A DNA stretch of 64,000 nucleotides from M30B19 sp041741535 (GTDB lineage: Bacteria; Planctomycetota; Planctomycetia; Pirellulales; Pirellulaceae), in assembly GCA_041741535.1 (NCBI GenBank), contig JBGSJV010000010.1, forward strand, positions 15,091 through 79,090. The letters are read 5' to 3'. Every line of letters starts with the position of its first letter. The first letter of the stretch is position 1. Shown here piece after piece: positions 35,035 through 43,006 of the stretch. The translations under genes and the position numbers were made by a program. The notes under the pieces are model-generated. The model had not been told where the DNA came from and ran no database searches. It saw only the letters and a list, made by a program, of their open reading frames with translations.

Positions 35035-36840
35035 CTAATTGTCACTGGTCTCGTCGACCAACTCTTGGTCGTCATCCGATTTTCGCTCCCGCTTTTCGGA
35101 CTCATCTTGGTCGTCGGCCGATTCTTCGTCGTTGGATCGCCGGTCGGCCGATTCTTTGTCCGCGTCGGATTCCGTATCATCGGATTCCGTGTCGTCGGAT
35201 TCCGTGTCCTCAGTACTCTTGCGTTTCGTGTCATCACTTTCCTCGTCGGCCGCCTCATCCGTGGCGTCTTGATCATCGGTTGCGTTGGCATCCGAATCAC
35301 CGCGTTCTTCGGTTGAGAGAACTTCTTCTTCCGGGTCATCGGTTTCCACTGCCTGAACCGAGCGTGGTGCCTCTTGTGGCTGTGCCCCTAGCACGGCATT
35401 TGCAAGTCGCTCGTAGACGGTTTCGAAGTCGGGTTTGACCGTAATGGTATCAATGGCGGACTTGGTGTAGTACTTGCTTGCTTTGTCCGTTAGTTGGGGA
35501 GCCGGATTAAAGGCCCATTCGGGATTCGTTTGTAGCTTGGGCTTGTACACTTCCGCCAAATCGGCTGACTTCAGACGAGTGGTCATGACGACTGGAAAGG
35601 ATTCTTCGTTAGCCAACCGCCCGACATTAAGTTTGAGCGACTGGACACGCATTTCTTCACCGTACGGCAGTTGCTGGCTTAATGTTTCCAACAAAGGCAG
35701 TGGAGCCACGTCCATGACGACGAACTGGTTGATCGCACCCACGCGATTGATCGTCTGCTTATCCGAGACTTCGGCGACTTTGCGATTGTCGACATCGGCC
35801 TGTAGATCGGCCAGTTGTCGATCCAGCTTGCGGATCTCCAACCAGGCCATTCCAACCAATCCAAGCAAGACAGTCGCCGCCAACATAGCCGACAAGTAGA
35901 GTTTTCGCTTCCACGCATTATCTTGAGGCGGTCGGGTCGGATTGGCCAAGTCCAATAGGGGCTTGCGATCCAATCGCAATGCCGCCAAAGCCAATGTGGC
36001 ATAGGCCTCGTTCTGTGAATCAAACCCTGCCGGCAACGTACCAAAATCTCCTGCCGCCAGTTTGTGCCCAGTCAAATCCTGCGCGGCGATGGCCCCGGTA
36101 ACGGCGGCGGCATCGTCGGTCGAGGCAATAACGCCCAAGTTCATCTTTTCGGTTCGGCCAAACTCGGCCGACAACACGGCCAAGGACCGCGAGGTCTCGC
36201 GCGCAATCAGCTTGCTCCGATCCTCACCTTCGGCCGGAATCACACTGGAGCGAACCATCACCACTTGTTTGGCTTGTGTCGCCACAAAGTCGATTTCACT
36301 GCCCAATACATGGACCATCACTTGAACGTCGGCACCCGCCGAATCGCGAAGTAGATTGGGAACAATCAAACGCGGCAGAATCCGAGCGAACGTCAAGCCT
36401 TTGGTTTTCAATTCACTCAGAAGCAAATTGGTCTGAAACGAAGTCGCCATGACCAACACAGACGTCGCACCGGCGTTCCCATTGCTACCGGAGTTCATCA
36501 CAGGCATAGCAACGAAGTCGATGATGGAATCGTCATCGACTTTGGTCATTTGGGTTGCCGCCAAATTGGCCACAATGATCGGTAGTTCTGCTGCCCCGAC
36601 GGCCGGCACTTGAAATGGTCGATATTCCGTTTGCTGTGGACCAAGAACCAACACCACGGATTTTTTCGCTAGTCGCTCTTGGGAAAGTGCATCACAAATC
36701 GCAGCCGCTTGTTCTTCGACGGTCGTTAAACTCGCTAAGTCGATTTTCTGCAACGACTTGAGGATCGGCGGAGTGCCCGATTCACCCGCCCCAACCCAGG
36801 CCGTGCGATGGTTCAATAGAATAAACGTGGTTTTGCTCAT
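35035..36840 (-). CDS. PilM/PilN-like (GspL-like) inner-membrane platform protein
   Basis: 601 residues. The N-terminal ~290 residues have an actin-like PilM/GspL cytoplasmic fold (SVVLVLGPQQTEYRPFQVPA, HVLGSEIDFVATQ). A transmembrane helix follows ('LSAMLAATVLLGLVGMAWL', about 316-336), then a PilN-like periplasmic part ('LPLLETLSQQLPYGEEMRVQSL'). This is the GspL arrangement. The last ~110 residues are a strongly acidic tail with repeated 'TESDD' units, which is unusual for GspL. It sits 6 bases after gspK and 59 bases before the PilO-like gene, so it is inside the operon. A GspE-type ATPase that would bind the cytoplasmic part is not in the window. Confidence 0.72.
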   Translation of the reverse strand: MSKTTFILLNHRTAWVGAGESGTPPILKSLQKIDLASLTTVEEQAAAICDALSQERLAKKSVVLVLGPQQTEYRPFQVPAVGAAELPIIVANLAATQMTKVDDDSIIDFVAMPVMNSGSNGNAGATSVLVMATSFQTNLLLSELKTKGLTFARILPRLIVPNLLRDSAGADVQVMVHVLGSEIDFVATQAKQVVMVRSSVIPAEGEDRSKLIARETSRSLAVLSAEFGRTEKMNLGVIASTDDAAAVTGAIAAQDLTGHKLAAGDFGTLPAGFDSQNEAYATLALAALRLDRKPLLDLANPTRPPQDNAWKRKLYLSAMLAATVLLGLVGMAWLEIRKLDRQLADLQADVDNRKVAEVSDKQTINRVGAINQFVVMDVAPLPLLETLSQQLPYGEEMRVQSLKLNVGRLANEESFPVVMTTRLKSADLAEVYKPKLQTNPEWAFNPAPQLTDKASKYYTKSAIDTITVKPDFETVYERLANAVLGAQPQEAPRSVQAVETDDPEEEVLSTEERGDSDANATDDQDATDEAADEESDDTKRKSTEDTESDDTESDDTESDADKESADRRSNDEESADDQDESEKRERKSDDDQELVDETSDN

Positions 36841-36846
36841 AACGAA

Positions 36847-38409
36847 CTACTCGACTCTCGACGGAACAATGCCTAAGGTCTGCACACTTTGCCCGATAGG
36901 TAGATGACTCTTATCTCTCCAGAATAATAGCCGCGGCAGTGGCTCGGTAGTGTCATAAACCACTTCCGCACGACTGGAGGCTTCCCCGTTTTCGAAATAT
37001 CCGATAATTTCGGCACGATAGACATCACCCTTACAACAGACAAAGGGCGCAATCGCCTTCATGGTGGTCAAATCGACAATCAACTCCGCCAACAGCCAGG
37101 TTTCATAGCGGCGATTCAGGTCCGTGAACTCGGGGTCGTTCAGTTCGTATTCGCGATACGAGATAATCTGTTCGACTTGTTCGGGTGTTAACCCAGGAAT
37201 GCCTTCCAAGACTCTTCGTGGAGCTTGCATGATATTGATTCGACCTGGGATGGTTGCTGCCGAGACCGTCGTGAGATTGTCCATCATCGACGCCAATCCA
37301 ATGCCAAATTCCAGCGGGTTGGCCATCGAAACCGGTGACTCCAACACCGTTTCCGTACTCTCACCATCAAACGTGATCGATGTTCGAGCGTCAACGAGAT
37401 CCAACAGTTGCGTGAACTTGTTGGAGCCTTCGGCGGTGCTAAGATCGATTTCGCCGTTGGGCGGGCCATTGTCTTCATCCTCGGGCATCTCTTCGGCGTA
37501 AGGCCCGTTGATACGATAGGCCAAGATAAAATTAACCCAGCGGGACGGCAACACGGAACTAAGGTCGCGCTCCAGCTCCTGCAAGTCGTCTTTGTTGATG
37601 TCGATCCGCTGCAAGCCTTCCCAGTTTTTGTTGGCTTCTTGCGAAAAGATCGTTAGAAAATTGGCCCAACCCAGCTGCATGTCGGGCTCGCTGCCGACCG
37701 CCGATTGATCCGTGATTTCGTCTTGATCGAGAATGCCATTGCGGTTGACGTCGTTACCAAACAAGAGCTCGGGAGTCACGCCCCGAACCAGCAGCAATTC
37801 TTCGACGCTGACCAACGCGCCATTCTTGGCCAAATACGCGGGACTTAGGCCAGCGTAATAGCCCGATTCAGCTCCCATTTCGCGCGGCTCTTCGTCCAAG
37901 TCAATCCAGTCCAAGATGGCTTCGGCGACATCTTCGGTCATCTCCGGCAACGTCATCAAAAGTTGCACCCCAACGCCTGGTTGCAGTTCATCCATCTTGG
38001 GCAGGATATTCAAATTAAGCTTGGTGGATTCGTCGGTCATCCCGAAGCGAAACGAGGACGGATAACCCGCGTCGTCCATCCCTGGGGCGATGATCGAGAA
38101 GTATCCTGTCGTCATCGGATCGGGTTCCGGATCGATGCGAATCAAGCGACCTTGAAACGTGTTGGGGTTCTCCCACAGCCCACCACTTTCCCGCACGACA
38201 TCCCGACCTTGGGCCAGGAACATCCGGGTCGCTTCGGCACCGCTGTCCACCAACAATCGCGATTGGCTGCGTTGCCCCGCGAGAATCGTGGCTTCATAGT
38301 CCGCACGTGACAGCAAGGCAAACGAATAGGCGGCCAACGTCATTAGGATCACGGCCAGGAAGACCAACAGCAACACAAAACCGCGCGGTCGATTTCGACT
38401 ATTCGACAT
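36847..38409 (-). CDS. gspK: Type II secretion minor pseudopilin GspK-like
   Basis: 520 residues. The N-terminus 'RPRGFVLLLVFLAVILMTL' is a prepilin-like segment with no Glu at +5, as is usual in GspK. The large soluble domain with 'FGMTDESTKLNLNIL', 'ILDWIDLDEEPREMGAE' and calcium-type 'DVNRNGILDQDE' fits GspK. A helix-hairpin-helix-like end reads 'RINIMQAPRRVLEGIPGL'. GspK caps the pseudopilus tip with GspI and GspJ. It overlaps gspJ by 11 bases. The length is larger than enteric GspK, in line with planctomycete forms. Its gene symbol is by position and homology, not proof of a complete system. Confidence 0.82.
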   Translation of the reverse strand: MSNSRNRPRGFVLLLVFLAVILMTLAAYSFALLSRADYEATILAGQRSQSRLLVDSGAEATRMFLAQGRDVVRESGGLWENPNTFQGRLIRIDPEPDPMTTGYFSIIAPGMDDAGYPSSFRFGMTDESTKLNLNILPKMDELQPGVGVQLLMTLPEMTEDVAEAILDWIDLDEEPREMGAESGYYAGLSPAYLAKNGALVSVEELLLVRGVTPELLFGNDVNRNGILDQDEITDQSAVGSEPDMQLGWANFLTIFSQEANKNWEGLQRIDINKDDLQELERDLSSVLPSRWVNFILAYRINGPYAEEMPEDEDNGPPNGEIDLSTAEGSNKFTQLLDLVDARTSITFDGESTETVLESPVSMANPLEFGIGLASMMDNLTTVSAATIPGRINIMQAPRRVLEGIPGLTPEQVEQIISYREYELNDPEFTDLNRRYETWLLAELIVDLTTMKAIAPFVCCKGDVYRAEIIGYFENGEASSRAEVVYDTTEPLPRLLFWRDKSHLPIGQSVQTLGIVPSRVE

Positions 38410-39334
38410 AGTTCATCATCTCCTCGCGGGCCTGGATCGCGGCAGCCGACTCTGCCACCGGCAAGTGCACGACGGTGCGATATTCTTGCATGGCAAACGC
38501 GGCCTCTAGATCGCCCGTCCGCGCCTGCTGTTGAACGACTTCAGCGGTTCGGGGATCCACTTGCAACGTGATTTCAACCGCGACCGGAAGCGTTCGCATT
38601 TCATTGCTGTCCCACTCCGAATACCACTGGTCGCCATCGTAATAACGAAATGCCAGACCCTTGACTTCTTCCGCCATCATTTCGAATCCGGAGACCGGCC
38701 CACCACCTTGATCGGCAAAGCGTTTCGCGGCGCGATCAAATTCCATACGCAGCAAACCAATTCGCGGACCGCTGTCGGGCTGTGTGTCGTTGCCGGAATT
38801 CGTATCTTCTTCGACGGTTCCCACCATGTACTGAATGTTCAAGATTTCACTGGGGATGCTAACCACACGACCGGTTTTTCCATCAACCACCGGTGCGAAC
38901 TGATCACGCCGCGGCAAGCGAGAAATGTCGAAAGAAATCGAATTAGGCCCCCCAGCCAATCCCGGCTGCTCCACGACTTGTTCTTCTTCCTCTTCGACAG
39001 GTTCTTCTTCGGCTTGACCTTCTTCGCCGGCAGCCGCCGCCAGGGCTTCCTCCGCGTCGGCGATCGATTCGTCCAAGGCCGTTTCGTCCACTGGCTTGTA
39101 TTGCACCGCAGCCCGCAGATCAAAAGCCATGACTTGCAGCACGGCTCGCGCGGCTCGGGATCGGGTCAATTCATTCCGCTCCACTTGGATATTCATCAAA
39201 TACATCTGGCTGGCGGCAGCCAACAACCCCGTGATGACAATGCACAGAGCCAGCGACAACATCACCTCGACCAGAGTAAAACCGACTCGTTGAACCCGCC
39301 CGCCGAATGAACACATCATGTTGCTACAACTCAT
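38399..39334 (-). CDS. gspJ: Type II secretion minor pseudopilin GspJ-like
   Basis: 311 residues. Prepilin signal 'VGFTLVEVMLSLALCIVITG' with Glu at +5. The soluble part is of beta character and includes an acidic low-complexity insertion (EEEEEQVVEQ) at about residues 115-125. The C-terminus ends in an 'EEMMNYVE' helix. Position between gspI and gspK supports a GspJ role in the pseudopilus tip. The ATG overlaps the gspI stop (39331-39334). The early segment MSCSNMMCSFGG before the signal is long, so a later start may be used. Confidence 0.75.
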   Translation of the reverse strand: MSCSNMMCSFGGRVQRVGFTLVEVMLSLALCIVITGLLAAASQMYLMNIQVERNELTRSRAARAVLQVMAFDLRAAVQYKPVDETALDESIADAEEALAAAAGEEGQAEEEPVEEEEEQVVEQPGLAGGPNSISFDISRLPRRDQFAPVVDGKTGRVVSIPSEILNIQYMVGTVEEDTNSGNDTQPDSGPRIGLLRMEFDRAAKRFADQGGGPVSGFEMMAEEVKGLAFRYYDGDQWYSEWDSNEMRTLPVAVEITLQVDPRTAEVVQQQARTGDLEAAFAMQEYRTVVHLPVAESAAAIQAREEMMNYVE

Positions 39335-39750
39335 TGGGCTAACTCGGCAGCAAAATCAGGATCGGGAATCCAACGGACCAATACAAACTCCAACGGTTCG
39401 GAGTAAGTCGCTGGGTCTTGCGTCACGGTCACGCGAACATTCAACAATCCGGGAGTGTCCGTTGCCGACGAACTAACCGCAAAGGTCCAATCCGGATCGT
39501 TCGGAAATTGGCCTTGAGTATTACCAGCGGCGGTCACCCCAGCAGCGATCTCCGCCATCTTTCCTTCACACAACAACTGTCCCATGGTGAGATCCCGCGC
39601 ATCCGCACCACTTTGACGTCCTAGAGAAGTCAATGTCGCAATCCCTGCCAGTGCGACCACCAGCACCAACAACGCCAGCATCACTTCGAGCAGCGTCATG
39701 CCGCGCTGCGCATTAGAAATCGACGGAAGGCGAGGTGGGAATTTTTTCAT
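39331..39750 (-). CDS. gspI: Type II secretion minor pseudopilin GspI-like
   Basis: 139 residues. Prepilin signal 'RGMTLLEVMLALLVLVVALAG' (shown as RGMTLLEVMLALL) with Glu at +5, and a short soluble domain ('GQLLCEGKMAEIAAGV', 'VTQDPATYSEPLEFVLVRW'), which matches GspI. GspI interacts with GspJ and GspK at the pseudopilus tip. Its start overlaps the gspH stop by ATGA (39747-39750), so translation is coupled. The reading of the soluble domain is short and consistent with other planctomycete GspI-like proteins. Confidence 0.8.
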   Translation of the reverse strand: MKKFPPRLPSISNAQRGMTLLEVMLALLVLVVALAGIATLTSLGRQSGADARDLTMGQLLCEGKMAEIAAGVTAAGNTQGQFPNDPDWTFAVSSSATDTPGLLNVRVTVTQDPATYSEPLEFVLVRWIPDPDFAAELAQ

Positions 39751-40346
39751 TCGAAGTCCGAAGTCAACATCATGTCGCTTACAACCGAGGTACCTGTCAA
39801 GGATCTTAATTCGACACGCAATCCAGCCCCCGTATCGTTTGCCAAAAATACTCGCGCTGGTTGAGCCGTGCCGTCCGGATAGAACAGGATGCGGCTGTAG
39901 TTAGGAACGTCCGTCACTTGACTGACCTGGGATCGCGAGTCCGGGCTGACATTTGATCCAGCAAACAAAACCCCCATTTCCAAGATGTTGCTGCGGATGT
40001 CCGACGTGCCGTTCCACGCCATCTCCTCGTCCGGAACCGGTGGTAACGGCTTGGGAATCAAGGGATTAAACTCCATCACAAAGAAAGTACGAAAGCCGGT
40101 TTGATAATAAAATGCGACTTCGTTACCGGAACGAATGGATTGATTTCTGGCTTCGGCAAAAGCACCCTGAACCCGATCCGCCGATGCCCGCAACCGGTGG
40201 GTGTCCATCGTGTCCAAGGCCATGGGCATGGTCACACCCGCGAGGACCACAAGAATCCCCAACACCAACAATAGTTCCAGCAAGGTGTAGCCGGCTGACC
40301 GCGAACCTCGCATCGAAATGGCAGCCATTGTCTTCATCCCAACCAT
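39747..40346 (-). CDS. gspH: Type II secretion minor pseudopilin GspH-like
   Basis: About 199 residues. The prepilin signal is 'AGYTLLELLLVLGILVVLAG', with the cleavage Gly before Tyr and Glu at +5. The soluble part is of the GspH type ('SADRVQGAFAEARNQSIRSG'). Several in-frame ATGs (40346, 40337, 40328, 40313) precede the signal; 40346 is listed without a clear Shine-Dalgarno. It follows the strong minus-strand terminator at 40368-40396, so its expression depends on read-through or its own promoter. It is coupled to gspI. Confidence 0.75.
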   Translation of the reverse strand: MVGMKTMAAISMRGSRSAGYTLLELLLVLGILVVLAGVTMPMALDTMDTHRLRASADRVQGAFAEARNQSIRSGNEVAFYYQTGFRTFFVMEFNPLIPKPLPPVPDEEMAWNGTSDIRSNILEMGVLFAGSNVSPDSRSQVSQVTDVPNYSRILFYPDGTAQPARVFLANDTGAGLRVELRSLTGTSVVSDMMLTSDFE

Positions 40347-40367
40347 TCTAGAAGCCAAAAGCGGTCC

Positions 40368-40396
40368 AAAAAAAATGCCCGTGACAGTCCACGGGC
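40368..40396 (-). terminator. Strong terminator between gspG and gspH
   Basis: On the minus strand, GCCCGTG (RC of 40390-40396) and CACGGGC (RC of 40377-40383) form a 7-bp GC-rich stem. A run of eight Ts (RC of A at 40368-40375) follows one base after it. It lies in the gap between the major and minor pseudopilin genes. Confidence 0.82.
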
Positions 40397-40432
40397 AATC
40401 CGTCTTGCCAGAGAGTAGCCCTACTCCACGAC

Positions 40433-40882
40433 TTAGTCTTCACTGGAAATGTCGTCTTCCGTTCCCAACTTTCCATCTTGGCCAGCCGACACCACCACGA
40501 CCCGATTGTTCACCGGGTCGACTTGAAGCGTGTAAGCACCATTCCAGGGATCCGCTTCGAGCTTCTCAACAAACGGTCGGCGCCACTTGCGATCACTAAC
40601 CCCTTGCGGCCGAGTCAAAAGGTCTTCCAGTTGAGTGGGAAAGAAGCCGACGTCAATCTTGAACCGCTTGCACGCTTCCGCATAACCCCGGGCTTTGATC
40701 TGAGCCTGACGTTCCGACGCGGTGTCTTGGGCATTCATCATGGCCCCGACACCAATCCCAGCTAGCACGATAATGATCGCTAGCACCAACATGACTTCCA
40801 ACAGGGTAAAGCCAACGCGAGCAGTCGCCATCGACCGGCGCCCGAGTGCTCCACCTTTACGAACCAACAAATGACGCTTCAT
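40433..40882 (-). CDS. gspG: Type II secretion major pseudopilin GspG-like
   Basis: 149 residues. Prepilin signal 'VGFTLLEVMLVLAIIIVLAG' with Glu at +5. The soluble domain has the GspG layout ('ACKRFKIDVGFFPTQLEDLL', 'DPWNGAYTLQVDPVNNRVVVV') and ends with the calcium-site-like 'GQDGKLGTEDDI'. It would form the pseudopilus stem. The start ATG 40882 has GGAGAGA just upstream. It is the first gene of the minus-strand operon; the 780 bases upstream should hold the promoter. The next gene is after a terminator, which would give more GspG than minor subunits. Confidence 0.88.
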   Translation of the reverse strand: MKRHLLVRKGGALGRRSMATARVGFTLLEVMLVLAIIIVLAGIGVGAMMNAQDTASERQAQIKARGYAEACKRFKIDVGFFPTQLEDLLTRPQGVSDRKWRRPFVEKLEADPWNGAYTLQVDPVNNRVVVVSAGQDGKLGTEDDISSED

Positions 40883-41666
40883 GATTCTCTCCGCCGTAAA
40901 AACTCTTTTATGTCAATCTTTTCCGCGTTGACCACGACTCGGGATTTCACCACGATTCTGGGAGCGACGCAGGACCAGCTTTCGCTTCTTCATCCATCTC
41001 CGCCAAACCCGCTCGATCCGTGCACCGCCTCCAAACGCAAGTTTGCGTATGGGAATCGCGAGCGCACCAGACTTCGCCGGCCGGGAGCCAAGCGAGTGCT
41101 GCTTGCAGCTTTTCGCATGTTCTGGCCAGCGTCCGCATTTCCGAAGCGGGCTGCGATGCTAACCGGGAACTCTCCATAAATAAACACGAATTCTTGCAGC
41201 GGGTTTCGCAAAAAAAATTGCGATTCGTGGTCTATCAATCGGTTCGGCTTATTTTTGGACGGTTCCGCCCAGCATAATTGCCGGTGTGAAATTGCCGCGT
41301 GCCTTTCTCTTCTGCATCGAGAAAAAAAACATGGATCGGCCGCTTCTCCACCGGTTTGTACAGCTTATTCGCCCCTATCCGGTTTACCTGCCAACAGAGA
41401 CAAGGGTTTCGCCGAATCCGAGTTTCTCTGTGAATTTCTAATTCAAGGCTATTTTTAAGGCCAAAAGCGGGTATACTAAAAATCCGCAAAAAGACAGTGG
41501 CGGCTCCAGTAGGAACTGCAAAGCTGTTACCCACCCCACCAGTCGACTGGCCCGTGAGCGATGAGCCCATTCCGGGACGTTTTTTCATGGCCTCGACCTC
41601 TTAGCCAACAAGTCCTTGGCTTCCATTCCCCATGTTCATCAAGTTCCACCAATCGGAGGATTGTTT
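40883..41666. promoter_or_regulatory. Divergent intergenic region between gspG and the DUF1501 operon
   Basis: 784 bases between two divergent gene sets, so it should contain promoters for both. I found no clear bacterial -35/-10 pair that I trust. A GGAGGA Shine-Dalgarno at 41655-41660 serves the DUF1501 start. Short frames across the region do not look coding. Confidence 0.4.
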
Positions 41667-42977
41667 ATGAAACGATGCACGGATCATCCTATGTCACGGC
41701 GCAATGTGCTTAGTGTCGGCGCGCTGGCTGGGTTGGGCTTGACCTTTACCGATTTCTTACGGCTCAAGTCCGCACAAGCTGATCAGAAAGATTATGTCTC
41801 GAAAGAGGGCCCCGCCAAAAGTGTGATTTTTATCTTTCTGCCGGGCGGAATGGCTCATCAAGAATCGTTTGATCCCAAACCTTACGCACCACTGGAGTAT
41901 CGTGGTCCTTTGGGCAGTATCGCAACCAGCATTGCTGGTGTCCGGTTCGGGGAACTGATGCCACATACCGCTCAAATCGCGGATCGCTTGTGCATCTGTC
42001 CTTCGATGACCCACGGTGAAGCGGCACACGAACGCGGGACGCACAACATGTATACGGGATACCGACCAAGTCCCGCTCTGCAATATCCGAGCATGGGGAG
42101 CGTGGTCTCGCACGAGTTTGGTCCACGTCATGATCTGCCACCGTATGTAATGATCCCAAGCCTACCCAACGTCTACGCGGGTACGGGCTATTTGAGTTCT
42201 TCCTACGCCGGCTTCAGTCTGGGCGCGGACCCGGCTGGTGATGGCTTCAAAGTGCGAGACCTGGAGTTGCCGGGAGGGGTTGACGAGCAACGGTTCGGTC
42301 GCCGCCGCAATATGCTGGAAGCGGTCAATCAGTACTTCACGTCGAAGGAACAAGCGGACTCGCTGAACGCCGTTGATACGTTCTACCAACGAGCCTATTC
42401 GATTCTCAGTAGCGAAAAAGCGCGATTGGCGTTTGACATCGACAAGGAAGATCCCGCGCTGCGAGATCGCTATGGTCGCAACACCGCCGGTGCTCGGTTG
42501 CTGTTGGCTCGGCGGTTGGTCGAATCCGGTGTTCGCTTCGTGTCGTTAACATACGGCGGCTGGGACCACCACGACAATATCGAAGGAAACATGCGCGGCC
42601 AAATGCCACCGTTGGACCAAGGCTTTGCGACGCTGATCCGCGACCTTGAAGAACGCGGCCTGTTGGATAGCACTCTGGTTTGCATGTGTACGGAGTTTGG
42701 CCGCACTCCCAAAATCAATCAAACCGGTGGTCGCGACCATTGGCCGAAAGTGTTCACAACCGTGATGGCCGGCGGTGGCCTGAAGAAGGGCATCGTCTAT
42801 GGCAGCAGCAACTCCACCGCCAGTGAACCGGAAGACAATCCACTGACCGTCGAAGATTGGGCGACAACCGTTTACGACCGGTTGGGCATCGTTGCCGACA
42901 AAGAACTCATGGCGCCCGGCAACCGCCCGATTGAAATCTGCGATGGTGGCAAAGTGATCAAAGAGATGATCGTTTAA
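41667..42977 (+). CDS. DUF1501 Tat-exported protein
   Basis: About 436 residues. The N-terminus is a twin-arginine signal 'HPMSRRNVLSVGALAGLGLT', so it would be exported folded. The rest is DUF1501, related to the alkaline phosphatase/sulfatase fold ('SVIFIFLPGGMAHQESFDPK', 'THGEAAHERGTHNM', 'CTEFGRTPKIN', 'GRDHWPKVFTTVMAGGG'). Conserved His/Asp/Cys positions suggest metal binding, but its reaction is not known. DUF1501 is almost always paired with DUF1549/DUF1553 cytochromes, as here. ATG 41667 is set by GGAGGA at 41655-41660. It is the first gene of a four-gene operon. Confidence 0.88.
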   Translation: MKRCTDHPMSRRNVLSVGALAGLGLTFTDFLRLKSAQADQKDYVSKEGPAKSVIFIFLPGGMAHQESFDPKPYAPLEYRGPLGSIATSIAGVRFGELMPHTAQIADRLCICPSMTHGEAAHERGTHNMYTGYRPSPALQYPSMGSVVSHEFGPRHDLPPYVMIPSLPNVYAGTGYLSSSYAGFSLGADPAGDGFKVRDLELPGGVDEQRFGRRRNMLEAVNQYFTSKEQADSLNAVDTFYQRAYSILSSEKARLAFDIDKEDPALRDRYGRNTAGARLLLARRLVESGVRFVSLTYGGWDHHDNIEGNMRGQMPPLDQGFATLIRDLEERGLLDSTLVCMCTEFGRTPKINQTGGRDHWPKVFTTVMAGGGLKKGIVYGSSNSTASEPEDNPLTVEDWATTVYDRLGIVADKELMAPGNRPIEICDGGKVIKEMIV

Positions 42978-43006
42978 CACAGAATCCGTTTTTGGTCCGA
43001 AGTGTT

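Noticed and set aside
41235..41588. 117-residue minus-strand frame in the divergent region
   Set aside because: No domain, signal or start support; the composition is not typical of the neighbouring genes.
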